Source: Plantactinospora soyae
GTDB taxonomy: Bacteria; Actinomycetota; Actinomycetes; Mycobacteriales; Micromonosporaceae
Assembly: GCF_014874095.1 (NCBI RefSeq)
Contig: NZ_JADBEB010000001.1
Coordinates: 8,680,001-8,744,000, forward strand
Length of the DNA: 64,000 nucleotides
Direction of reading: 5' to 3'
Shown here: positions 1-10,154 of the stretch, piece by piece
Numbering within the stretch: position 1 is the first letter of the stretch
How the letters are laid out: the number at the start of each line of letters is the position of its first letter
Notes under the pieces: model-generated
The model's input: only the letters and a program-made list of their open reading frames with translations
What the model was told of the DNA's origin: nothing
The model's database searches: none
Program-made: the position numbers and the translations under genes

Positions 1-175
1 AGGCCGGCGCCGCGGCTCCCTCGGCGATGTCGGTCGCCATCAGACCGATCAGCGCCTCGTCGCTGTTGGTCCGCGGCACCACCAGCATGGTGAGCCAGGC
101 CCGCCAGGCCAGCCCGGCGGCGATGAACAGTCCGGCGACGACGACCGGTCCCGGAAGCGTCCCCCGTGGTATCAC
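1..175 (-). CDS. Membrane glycosyltransferase-like protein, N-terminal fragment (cut by window edge)
   Basis: Only about 58 codons are present; the gene runs off the left edge. The reading frame on the minus strand has a hydrophobic segment right after the start (VVVAGLFIAAGLAWRAW) followed by NSDEALIGLMATDIAEG. An Asp-Glu in a short loop after the first membrane helix is what one expects of GT39/ArnT-like polyprenyl-sugar mannosyl- or arabinosyltransferases, which act at the cytoplasmic membrane. The start is uncertain: GTG at 175 is used here, but another in-frame GTG lies at 199. It is transcribed divergently from the formamidase gene. The family call rests on one short motif. Confidence 0.5.
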   Translation of the reverse strand, partial: MIPRGTLPGPVVVAGLFIAAGLAWRAWLTMLVVPRTNSDEALIGLMATDIAEGAAAPA

Positions 176-269
176 GCCGACAAGATATATACCTGTCACC
201 GATATATTCAAGAGCCACTGATATTCGCCGCAGGTCCACGACCTGAGCAAAGTGGATTAGCCTGCCCGG

Positions 270-1199
270 ATGCGGCACACCCTCGTACCCGGCGACGCGA
301 CCCTGCACGGTCACTTCTCCCGGGATCTCCCGCCGGTGCTCACCATCGACCCGGGCGACACCGTCGAGTTCCGAACCCTGGACTGCTGGTGGTCGGCCGG
401 CCCCTACCCCGGCGGACGCAACCGGGACCGACCCCGGGTTCCGCAGCACCAGCCCGACTGCGGCCACGCGCTGATCGGCCCGGTGGCCGTACGCGGCGCC
501 GAGGTCGGCGGAACCCTCGCGGTACGGATCGACGCCGTCGTACCGGCCGGTTGGGGTACCACGGTCGCCGGCGGCTGGCCCAGCCCGTTCAACCAGCGGT
601 ACGGCGTCGAGGAGACCGGGGTCGTGCACGCCTGGCAGCTCGACCCGGTGGCGATGACCGGCCGGAACCAGCACGGCCACACCATCGCGCTGCGGCCGTT
701 CATGGGGGTGCTCGGAATGCCGCCGGCGGAACCCGGACGGCACTCGACGATCCCGCCCCGGCCGCACGGCGGCAACCTGGACTGCCGGGAACTGGTCGCC
801 GGCAGCACGCTGCTGTTGCCGATCCCGGTCGACGGCGCGCTCTTCTCGGTCGGCGACGGGCACGCCGCCCAGGGCGACGGCGAGGTGGGCGGCACCGCCG
901 TCGAGTGTCCGATGGACGAGGTCGTGCTGACCTTCGACCTGTGGGACGACTTCCCGGTCACCGGACCCGTCGCCCGGACCGCCGACGCCTGGCTGACCAT
1001 GGGGGTGGGCCCGACGCTCGACGACGCGACGTTCACCGCGCTGAACTCGATGCTGACGCTCCTGGAACGGCTGCACGGCATCGGCCGGCCCGACGCGGTC
1101 GCGCTGGCCAGCGTCGCGGTGGACGTCCGGGTCACCCAGATCGTCAACCAGACCGTCGGCGTGCACGCGGTGCTCCGCGACGGAGCCGTACGCATGTAA
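270..1199 (+). CDS. Acetamidase/formamidase family protein
   Basis: This 309-residue protein resembles the FmdA/AmdA family, which hydrolyses short amides such as formamide or acetamide to ammonia and the carboxylate in the cytoplasm. The whole length matches the family: an N-terminal TIDPGDTVEF strand, GHALIGPVAVRGAEVG, HTIALRPFMGVLGMPP, GGNLDCRELVAGS, FSVGDGHAAQGDGEVGG and a hydrophobic LTFDL strand are all recognisable landmarks. Function is probably nitrogen scavenging. There is no Shine-Dalgarno sequence; TAGCCT at 258-263 lies six bases before the ATG, so the message is probably leaderless. The TAA stop is the first three bases of a 54-bp hairpin repeat. The exact amide substrate is not evident. 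Confidence 0.88.
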   Translation: MRHTLVPGDATLHGHFSRDLPPVLTIDPGDTVEFRTLDCWWSAGPYPGGRNRDRPRVPQHQPDCGHALIGPVAVRGAEVGGTLAVRIDAVVPAGWGTTVAGGWPSPFNQRYGVEETGVVHAWQLDPVAMTGRNQHGHTIALRPFMGVLGMPPAEPGRHSTIPPRPHGGNLDCRELVAGSTLLLPIPVDGALFSVGDGHAAQGDGEVGGTAVECPMDEVVLTFDLWDDFPVTGPVARTADAWLTMGVGPTLDDATFTALNSMLTLLERLHGIGRPDAVALASVAVDVRVTQIVNQTVGVHAVLRDGAVRM

Positions 1200-1250
1200 G
1201 GAAGGGCCCCTTCTTATCGTTTTCTGTATAAGAAGGGGCCCTTCCTAACA
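1197..1250 (+). repeat. 54-bp palindromic hairpin repeat, copy A (likely terminator)
   Basis: Two perfect 19-base inverted arms (1199-1217 and 1228-1246, AGGAAGGGCCCCTTCTTAT and its complement) enclose the asymmetric 10-base loop CGTTTTCTGT. Each arm is itself nearly palindromic around GGGCCC. The element begins with the stop codon of the formamidase gene and ends three bases before the stop of the convergent protease gene, so it can terminate both. Two other copies occur in the window with the same loop, so it is a dispersed family and not a one-off terminator. Confidence 0.9.
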
Positions 1251-1252
1251 CC

Positions 1253-3535
<2,283 letters not shown>

Positions 3536-3629
3536 CCTTCTCCCCTCCCGCCGATGCCCGGGGCTCGCCCGGCGGTGCCGCGACGTCGCCCCGGAGATCG
3601 ACTACGGGGACACTACGAGGAGTGTTGGA

Positions 3630-3646
3630 TTACTGGCGGACAGTAA
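3630..3646. promoter_or_regulatory. Inverted repeat upstream of the subtilase gene
   Basis: TTACTG and CAGTAA are separated by GCGGA, about 100 bp upstream of the protease start. It lies in the only non-coding stretch between the protease and the hairpin repeat, so it is a candidate operator or part of the 5' leader. No regulator is assigned. Confidence 0.35.
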
Positions 3647-3707
3647 CCGACAGCAGGTCAGTCGGCATCCAGTCCATGTGGCCTGGGTCACTTTCCGTGC
3701 CGACGGG

Positions 3708-3761
3708 TGTTAAGAAGGGGCCCTTTATCGACAGAAAGCGATAACGGGGGGCCCTTCCTTA
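3708..3761 (-). repeat. 54-bp palindromic hairpin repeat, copy B (degenerate)
   Basis: On the minus strand this reads TAAGGAAGGG at the start and ends TTCTTAACA, with a central TATCGCTTTCTGT that matches the loop of copies A and C apart from small changes. The arms are less perfect than in the other copies. It starts with the TAA stop codon of the glucosidase gene and has the same orientation relative to that gene as copy A has to the formamidase. Confidence 0.85.
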
Positions 3762-6401
3762 CCGGCGGAGGGTGAGGATGAGGTCGGCGACCAGGGCGGT
3801 CCAGCCGGTCTGGTGCCAGGCGCCGAGGCCGGCACCGTTGTCGCCGTGGAAGTACTCGGGAAAGGCGATCAGGTCCTTCCAGTCGGGGTGGGTCTGGAAC
3901 AGCTCACAGATGCCGTAGATCGGCCGCCGCCCCCAGGTGTCCGGGACGAACAACGAGATCAGCCGGGCCGAGAGGTCGTCGGCGATCTCGGTCAGGGTGT
4001 GCTTGCTGCCGGACCGGGTGGGATATTCCACCAGCAGGTCGTCGCCGAAGAACGCGGCGTGGTCGCGCAGCGCGGAGATCAGCATGAAGTTGGTCGGCAT
4101 CCAGATCGGACCGCGCCAGTTGGAGTTGCCGCCGAAGAGACCGGAGGTCGACTCCGCCGGCTCGTAGCCGACGGTGAACTCCTGACCGCCCATCTCCACC
4201 GTGAACGGCTCCGCCAGGTGCCGCCGGGACAGCGTACGCAGCCCGTACGGGGACAGGAACTCCTCCTCGTCCAGCATCCGGGCCAGCAGTCGGACCACCT
4301 GGTCCGGGCCGACCATGGAGAGCAGCCGCTGCTGCCGCCCGTCACCACCCAGCCGGCGAGCCCCGATCACGCTCGCGTACTCCGGCTTGTTGGCCAGGAA
4401 CCAGCGCAGCCGGGCGGTCAGCTCCGGCAGCCGGTTCAACGTCACGGTGGTGAGCCGGGTGATCGCGGCCAGCGGCAGCAGGCCGACCACCGAACGCACC
4501 TTCAACGGCGTACTGGTCCCGTCCGGCAGCCGCAGGACGTCGTAGAAGAAGGCGTCCTCCTCGTCCCAGAGGCCCTGGTCGTACGCGGCCGCCGCGATGT
4601 ACGCGAAGTGCTCGAAGAACTTCGTCGCGATGTCGGAGTACGTCGGGTCGTGCACCGCCAGGATCAGCGCCATGTCGAGCAGGTTGAGCGCGTACATGGC
4701 CATCCAGCCGGTGCCGTCGGACTGCTCCAGCACCCCGGCCACCGGCAGCGCGGCGGAGCGGTCGAACGGGCCGACGTTGTCCAGCCCGAGGAAGCCGCCC
4801 TCGAAGACGTTGTTGCCGCCGATGTCCTTCCGGTTCACCCACCAGGTGAAGTTCAGCAGCAGTTTGTGCATCATCCGGGCGAGGAAGTCGAAGTCCCGCC
4901 CGCCGTCGATCTCGAACACCTTCAGCGCCGCCCAGGCGTGCACCGGCGGGTTCACGTCGCCGAACGCCCACTCGTACGCCGGGATCTGCCCGTTCGGGTG
5001 CAGGTACCACTCGCGGAGCAGCAACAGCAGTTGCGACTTGGCGAACCCGGGATCGACCCGGGCGATGGTCACGCAGTGGAAGGCCAGGTCCCAGGCGGCG
5101 TACCAGGGATACTCCCAGGGGTCGGGCATGGAGATGACGTCGAAGCTGTTCATGTGCCGCCAGGAGCTGTTCCGGCCGAACCGGTGCCCGTCCGGCGGCG
5201 GCGTGGCGGCCGGGTCGCCGTTCAGCCACTGCTGCACGTCGAAGTGGTAGAACTGCTTGCCCCACATCAGCCCGGCGATCGCCTGCCGGGCCACCGCGGC
5301 CTCCTCCCGGGACGCCCCGTCCGGAATCAGCCGCCCGAAGAACTCGTCCGCCTCGGCCTGCCGGGTCGCCATGACGGTCCCGAAGTCCGTGCCGAGATCC
5401 AGCACCGGCGCGGGCTGGTTGGCCGGCGGCGGGGAGGTACGGCTGAGCCGGATCCGGATCTTCGCCTCGCCGCGCGCCGGTACGTCCAGGACGTAGTGCA
5501 GCGCCCCCTTGGTGCCCTCGCCGGCCGGGTTGACCGTGTCGGCGCCGCTCACCACGTGGTCGTTGATGCCGTCCTTCGGGTACGGGCTCCGGCCCGGCAA
5601 CCCCCACAGCCGGTCGGTGTTGGTCTCGTTGTCGCAGAGCAGTGTGGTCGGCTCGCCGTCACCTTCGAGCACGAGTTGCCCGAGCACCCAGTGCTCACCG
5701 ACCAGCCGGCCCGGCGAGCCGACCAGCTTCGGCACCTGGTCCCGCCCCGGCAGCCCCCAGGACCAGGTGTTCCGGAACCACAGCGTGGGCAGCACGTGCA
5801 GCCGGGCCTCCTGGTCACCCCGGTTGGCCACGGTGATCAGCACGCACATGTCGGTCGGTGACGCCTTGGCGTAGTCGACCGTCACCACCCAGTACCGGTC
5901 GTCGTCGAAGACCCCGGTGTCGACCAGCTCGTACTCGGTCTCGTCCCGGCCGCGCTCGCCGTTAACCGCGACCAGTTCGTCGTACGGGAAGGCGGCCTGC
6001 GGGTAGTGGTAACGCCAGCGCATGAAGGAGTGCGTCGGGGTGGAGTCCAGGTACCACCAGTAGTCCTTGACGTCCTCGCCGTGGTTGCCGCCGTCCCCGC
6101 CCAGCCCGAACATCCGCTCCTTCAGGATCGGGTCGGCACCGTTCCACAGGGCGAGCCCGAAGCAGAAGGTCTGCCACTCGTCGCAGATCCCCGCCATCCC
6201 GTCCTCGTTCCACCGGTATGCCCGGGAACGGGCGTGGTCGTGCGGGAAGTAGTCCCAGGCCGTACCGTGCTCGCTGTAGTCCTCCCGGACCGTCCCCCAG
6301 GCCCGCTCGGCCAGGTACGGGCCCCAGCCGCGCCAGGGCTCCTCCCCGGCATCCGCCTGGGCCAGCCGGGCCCGCTCCGCGTCCCGCCGGTCATCCATCC
6401 G
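3759..6401 (-). CDS. GH63-type (MGH1-like) glucosidase
   Basis: This protein of about 880 residues belongs to the large cytoplasmic glucosidase family with an MGH1-like (alpha/alpha)6 barrel related to GH63, acting on alpha-glucosidic bonds of oligosaccharides or glucosylglycerate-like compounds. The N-terminus (WGPYLAERAWGTVREDYS) and the aromatic-rich WNEDGMAGICDEWQ, PWYAAWDLAFHCVTI, ENFEGGFLGLDN-like and GNSNWRGPIWMPTNF motifs are typical. No signal peptide is seen. ATG at 6401 is preferred because GGCGGGGATCGG precedes it; an in-frame ATG at 6416 is also possible. The gene is divergent from a debranching enzyme and shares its control region, which supports a role in glucan or oligoglucoside turnover. 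The exact substrate cannot be read from sequence. Confidence 0.85.
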   Translation of the reverse strand, partial: RMDDRRDAERARLAQADAGEEPWRGWGPYLAERAWGTVREDYSEHGTAWDYFPHDHARSRAYRWNEDGMAGICDEWQTFCFGLALWNGADPILKERMFGLGGDGGNHGEDVKDYWWYLDSTPTHSFMRWRYHYPQAAFPYDELVAVNGERGRDETEYELVDTGVFDDDRYWVVTVDYAKASPTDMCVLITVANRGDQEARLHVLPTLWFRNTWSWGLPGRDQVPKLVGSPGRLVGEHWVLGQLVLEGDGEPTTLLCDNETNTDRLWGLPGRSPYPKDGINDHVVSGADTVNPAGEGTKGALHYVLDVPARGEAKIRIRLSRTSPPPANQPAPVLDLGTDFGTVMATRQAEADEFFGRLIPDGASREEAAVARQAIAGLMWGKQFYHFDVQQWLNGDPAATPPPDGHRFGRNSSWRHMNSFDVISMPDPWEYPWYAAWDLAFHCVTIARVDPGFAKSQLLLLLREWYLHPNGQIPAYEWAFGDVNPPVHAWAALKVFEIDGGRDFDFLARMMHKLLLNFTWWVNRKDIGGNNVFEGGFLGLDNVGPFDRSAALPVAGVLEQSDGTGWMAMYALNLLDMALILAVHDPTYSDIATKFFEHFAYIAAAAYDQGLWDEEDAFFYDVLRLPDGTSTPLKVRSVVGLLPLAAITRLTTVTLNRLPELTARLRWFLANKPEYASVIGARRLGGDGRQQRLLSMVGPDQVVRLLARMLDEEEFLSPYGLRTLSRRHLAEPFTVEMGGQEFTVGYEPAESTSGLFGGNSNWRGPIWMPTNFMLISALRDHAAFFGDDLLVEYPTRSGSKHTLTEIADDLSARLISLFVPDTWGRRPIYGICELFQTHPDWKDLIAFPEYFHGDNGAGLGAWHQTGWTALVADLILTLRR

Positions 6402-6418
6402 ATCCCCGCCCGTCATCC

Positions 6419-6467
6419 GACCGAACCGTCCCGGTCATCCTTACCGATCATTGTTATCGGTTCGGTC
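6419..6467. promoter_or_regulatory. Nested palindromes in the divergent glucosidase/debranching promoter region
   Basis: Outer arms GACCGAACCG (6419-6428) and CGGTTCGGTC (6458-6467) are perfect 10-base complements, and an inner pair ACCGAT (6443-6448) and ATCGGT (6456-6461) is separated by CATTGTT. The site sits centrally between the two divergent genes, which is the expected place for a shared operator. The inner dyad has the size of a LacI- or TetR-type site; the regulator is unknown. Confidence 0.5.
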
Positions 6468-6536
6468 ATACCCGGTCAGGATCATGGGAACGCCTCGGCA
6501 CCACCCGTGTGTGCCCGGTCACCCGGGGAGGGCATC

Positions 6537-8525
6537 ATGGGCGCCATGCTGCCGATCGAGTTCGGGCCGCGGGTCTGCGGTCACCTGGAGTCCGGCGTCG
6601 ACCGGGAGTGGCTGGTCCCGGACGGCCTGGGCGGGTACGCGATGGGCACCGTGAGCGGGCTGCGTACCCGCCGCTACCACGGGCTGCTGGTGATCGCGGG
6701 GGAAACCCCGGCGGCCCGCCGGCTCGGCCTGGTCAGCCTGGACCCCGAGCTGATCCTGCCGTCCGGCGCCACGGTACGGCTCGGCGCCCACGAGTGGCGG
6801 TCCGGCGACGTCGACCCGCGCGGCTTCGAACTGCTGGAACGCTTCGACCTCGTGGACGGGCTGCCGCGCTGGCGGTGGCGGATCGGCGACCTGGTGCTGG
6901 AGCGTGATCTGGCGCTGGTGCATGGCCGGTCCGCCCTGGCGGTCCGGCACCGGCTCGTCTCCGGCGGCCCGGCCCGGCTCGGCCTGGCCGCGGTGGTCAC
7001 CTGGCGGGACGGCCACGGCGAGCGGGGCGCGGCGGGACCACCGCCCCAGGTCGAGCCGGCTGCCGGCGGGGCGGTGGTCGAGGACGCGTTCCGGCTGGCC
7101 GGGCCGGACTGGGCGCCGCAGGGGCAGTGGTGGCACGGCGTGTACCACCGGCAGGAGGCGGCCCGGGGGCTGACCCCGGAGGAGGACCTCTGGTACGCGG
7201 GGCGGTTCACCGGCGCACTCGACCGGCCCGGTGACAGCGTCTCGGTACTCGCCTGGGCCGGCGACCTGGCCGACGAGCCGCCGCCGGCCGACGAGCTGAT
7301 CGAGGCGGCCCGGCGGCGCAACCGCCGGGTGGTGGCGGCCGGCAAGCCGACCGACGAGGTGGCCGCGACGCTGACCCTGGCCGCCGACGCGTTCGTGGTC
7401 CGGACCAGCGCCGGCCCGGACGTGGTGGCCGGCTATCCGTGGTTCGGGGCCTGGTCCCGGGACACGATGATCGCCTACGAGGGGCTGTTCCTGAGTACCG
7501 GCCGGGCGGACGAGGGCCGGGACCTGCTCCGGGCGTACGCCGGGGCGCTTTCGGACGGGATGCTGGCGAACACCGCCGACACCGGCCGACCGGAGTACAA
7601 CACCACGGACGGCACGCTCTGGTTCCTGCACGCCGTGGCCCGGCACGTGGCGGTCGCCGAGGACACCGATCTCGGCGCCGAACTGCTGCCGGCGCTGCGC
7701 GCGGTGCTGCTCGGCCACCTCCGTACCGACCCCCGGGCCGCCGCGGGCGGCGGGACGGCGGCCTTCCGGGGCGCCCGATACGGCATCGGGGTGGACCCGG
7801 CCGACGGGCTACTCACCCAGGGCTGTGCCGGGGAGGCGCTGACCTGGATGGACGCCCGGGTCGACGGCGAGCCGGTGACCCAGCGGGCAGGCAAGCCGGT
7901 CGAGGTGAACGCGCTCTGGATCAACGGGCTGGCCGCCGTCGCCGAGCTGGCCGACCTGCTCGGCCAGGATGCCGGTCCGCTGCCCGCCGCCCGGGACCGG
8001 GCCCGCGCGGCGTTCCGGCGCCGGTTCCCGGCCCCGGCCGGTTGGCTGTACGACGTGGTCGACGCCCCGCCGCCGGTCTACCCGCGGGGCGCCGCCGCCC
8101 GGCACGACGACGACCTGCTCCGGCCGAACCAGCTCCTCGCCTGGTCGCTGCCGCACGCCCCGCTGGACCCGGACCCGGCGACCCTGCGCCGGCTCGCCGA
8201 CGCGCTGCTGACCCCGCTCGGCCCGCGCAGCCTCGCCCCGGGCAGCCCGGGGTACGTCGAGCGGCACCGGGGCGGTCCGGCCGAGCGCGACTCCGGCTAC
8301 CACCAGGGCACCGTCTGGCCCTGGCTGATCGGCCCGTACGCGGACGCCTGCCGCCGGGCCGGGCTGCCCACCGACGAGACGTTCGCCGGGCTGACCGCGC
8401 ACCTGTCCGAGTTCGGCCTCGGGTCGGTGAGCGAGACCGCGGACGCGGCGGCACCGCACGACGGCACCGGAACGCCGTTCCAGGCCTGGTCGGTCGCGGA
8501 ACTTCTACGGGTACGACCAAGCTGA
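6537..8525 (+). CDS. Amylo-alpha-1,6-glucosidase (glycogen debranching enzyme)
   Basis: This 662-residue protein has the bacterial debranching-enzyme layout: an N-terminal GDE_N domain (DREWLVPDGLGGYAMGTVSG, TRRYHGLLV) and a C-terminal GH133-type (alpha/alpha)6 barrel from about residue 290 (YPWFGAWSRDTMIAYEGLF, RPEYNTTDGTLWF, VEVNALWINGLAAVAEL, SGYHQGTVWPWLIGPY). It should hydrolyse alpha-1,6 branch points of glycogen-like glucans in the cytoplasm. The ATG at 6537 is chosen because GGGGAGG lies six bases upstream. It is divergent from the GH63-type glucosidase and followed 147 bp later by a GT4 glucosyltransferase on the same strand. Confidence 0.92.
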   Translation: MGAMLPIEFGPRVCGHLESGVDREWLVPDGLGGYAMGTVSGLRTRRYHGLLVIAGETPAARRLGLVSLDPELILPSGATVRLGAHEWRSGDVDPRGFELLERFDLVDGLPRWRWRIGDLVLERDLALVHGRSALAVRHRLVSGGPARLGLAAVVTWRDGHGERGAAGPPPQVEPAAGGAVVEDAFRLAGPDWAPQGQWWHGVYHRQEAARGLTPEEDLWYAGRFTGALDRPGDSVSVLAWAGDLADEPPPADELIEAARRRNRRVVAAGKPTDEVAATLTLAADAFVVRTSAGPDVVAGYPWFGAWSRDTMIAYEGLFLSTGRADEGRDLLRAYAGALSDGMLANTADTGRPEYNTTDGTLWFLHAVARHVAVAEDTDLGAELLPALRAVLLGHLRTDPRAAAGGGTAAFRGARYGIGVDPADGLLTQGCAGEALTWMDARVDGEPVTQRAGKPVEVNALWINGLAAVAELADLLGQDAGPLPAARDRARAAFRRRFPAPAGWLYDVVDAPPPVYPRGAAARHDDDLLRPNQLLAWSLPHAPLDPDPATLRRLADALLTPLGPRSLAPGSPGYVERHRGGPAERDSGYHQGTVWPWLIGPYADACRRAGLPTDETFAGLTAHLSEFGLGSVSETADAAAPHDGTGTPFQAWSVAELLRVRPS

Positions 8526-8672
8526 CCGACCGGCGTTACATCCCCGCAACGGCGACGTCTTCACCGGTTTTTCCGGCGCCGGCAGTATGGGCCCCAACCC
8601 GAGAACGCGTCGACACCCGTCCCAGGTGTCCGGTCGCGCCTGCCCGGGAGTCAACTCGAAGGGGGCTGGGCC

Positions 8673-9989
8673 ATGTCACCGAACGCCGAGGTCATCAACT
8701 TCCCCGCGGCCCACCCGCAACGCGTACTGATCCTCTCCTGGGAGTACCCGCCGGTGCTGGTCGGCGGGCTGGGTCGGCACGTACACGCCCTGGCCACCGC
8801 ACTGGCCGCCGCCGGGCACCAGGTGACGGTGGTGACCCGGCACGCCGAGGGCGTCCCGGTGGAGGCGTACGTCGACGGGGTGCACGTGCTGCGTGCCCCC
8901 GAGGACCCGGTCGGGTTCCCGCTGGCCACCCCGAGCCTGCTGGCCTGGACCATGGCCTTCAACCACACCCTCACCCGGACCGCCCTGCGGGCCACCCGCA
9001 ACCAGCGGTACGACGTGATCCACGCCCACGACTGGCTGGTCGCGCACACCGCGATCAACCTCGCCGACCACCTGGACATCCCGCTGGTGACCACGATCCA
9101 CGCCACCGAGGCGGGCCGGCACCAGGGCTGGCTGCCCGACGAGATGAACCGGACCATCCACTCGGTCGAGCACTGGCTCAGCCACGCCTCGCACCGGGTC
9201 ATCACCTGCTCCAGCTACATGCGGGACCAGGTGGCGGCCCTGTTCGGGCTCGCCGCCGGGCAGCTCGACGTGGTCCCGAACGGGGTCGACGACCGGGCCT
9301 GGTCGGCGCAGCCCCGGGCGGTCGCCGCCGCCCGTAAGCGGTTCGCCGGGGCCGGGCCGCTGATCGGCTTCGCCGGCCGGCTCGTCTACGAGAAGGGCGT
9401 GCAGCACCTGGTCCGTGCCGTACCCCGGCTGCGGGAGCGGCATCCCGAGCTGCGGGTGGTGATTGCCGGGGACGGGCCGTACCGGTCGGAGTTGCAGGAC
9501 CAGGCCCGGGGGCTCGGGCTGGACCGCAGCGTCAGGTTCGCCGGGTTCATGACCGAGCGCCAGTTGCCGGCGCTGCTCGCCGCCACCGACGCCACGGTGG
9601 TACCGAGCCTCTACGAGCCGTTCGGGATGGTCGCCCTGGAGGCGGCCGCCGCCGGGGCACCGCTCGCGGTCGCCGCCACCGGCGGGCTCGCCGAGATCGT
9701 CGAGGCCGGGGTCACCGGGGTGACGTTCCCGCACAGCGATCCGGACGCGCTGGCCGGCGCCGTCGACTCGCTGCTCGGCGACGAGGTCTTCGCGCGTCGG
9801 GTCGCCCGCCGGGCCCGCACCATGGTCTCCGAGCGGTACGGCTGGGCGAGCATCGCCGCCCGCACCGCGGCGGTGTACGCCAGCGCGGCCGGGCGTACCC
9901 GGTCCGGCGGGGCTACGGCGGGCGGCGTCTCGCCGCGGATCGTCGTACCCGAGGGGAACCTGCTGGCCCTCGGCGGCGCCGCCTGCTGA
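8673..9989 (+). CDS. GT4 family glucosyltransferase (glycogen synthase-like, Rv3032-like)
   Basis: This 438-residue enzyme has a GT-B fold. The N-terminal Glyco_transf_4 domain begins VLILSWEYPPVLVGGLGRHV, the signature of the actinobacterial branch that includes mycobacterial Rv3032, an alpha-1,4-glucosyltransferase of glycogen and methylglucose polysaccharide synthesis. The C-terminal GT1-type domain has IGFAGRLVYEKGVQHL and the donor-binding E-x7-E motif in EPFGMVALEAAAAG. GAAGGGGGC precedes the ATG. Beside two glucan-degrading enzymes it most likely elongates an alpha-glucan; whether the donor is UDP-glucose or ADP-glucose is not visible. Confidence 0.88.
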   Translation: MSPNAEVINFPAAHPQRVLILSWEYPPVLVGGLGRHVHALATALAAAGHQVTVVTRHAEGVPVEAYVDGVHVLRAPEDPVGFPLATPSLLAWTMAFNHTLTRTALRATRNQRYDVIHAHDWLVAHTAINLADHLDIPLVTTIHATEAGRHQGWLPDEMNRTIHSVEHWLSHASHRVITCSSYMRDQVAALFGLAAGQLDVVPNGVDDRAWSAQPRAVAAARKRFAGAGPLIGFAGRLVYEKGVQHLVRAVPRLRERHPELRVVIAGDGPYRSELQDQARGLGLDRSVRFAGFMTERQLPALLAATDATVVPSLYEPFGMVALEAAAAGAPLAVAATGGLAEIVEAGVTGVTFPHSDPDALAGAVDSLLGDEVFARRVARRARTMVSERYGWASIAARTAAVYASAAGRTRSGGATAGGVSPRIVVPEGNLLALGGAAC

Positions 9990-10006
9990 CTCCCCGACCC
10001 CGCTCG

Positions 10007-10045
10007 CGCCGACCCCACCGGTCCCCTCGGCCGGCGGGGTCGGCG
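10007..10045 (+). terminator. Intrinsic terminator-like hairpin after the GT4 gene
   Basis: CGCCGACCCC (10007-10016) pairs perfectly with GGGGTCGGCG (10036-10045); after one mismatch the stem continues with CCGG/CCGG. It is followed by AAATTCTTT. It lies 18 bases after the stop codon and closes the glucan module. Confidence 0.7.
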
Positions 10046-10154
10046 AAATTCTTTCCGATCAGCGCCCGGAGCAGTACCTACGCCGCGACGGATGATGCGA
10101 AAGACACTGTCCGCTCGCTATCGTGTACGGCGGGTAACAGAGGGGAAGCCGCCG

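Noticed and set aside
3630-3646. TTACTG match between the subtilase inverted repeat and the motif before cassette 2
   Set aside because: Only six to seven bases match and the arrangement differs; not enough to claim a shared regulator.
3813-5861. 682-codon plus-strand open frame through the glucosidase
   Set aside because: Antisense shadow of the GH63-type gene; low-complexity composition and no ribosome-binding site.
7439-9337. 632-codon open frame bridging debranching and GT4 genes
   Set aside because: It crosses two genes in another frame and is rich in Arg/Gly/Pro; no recognisable domain.
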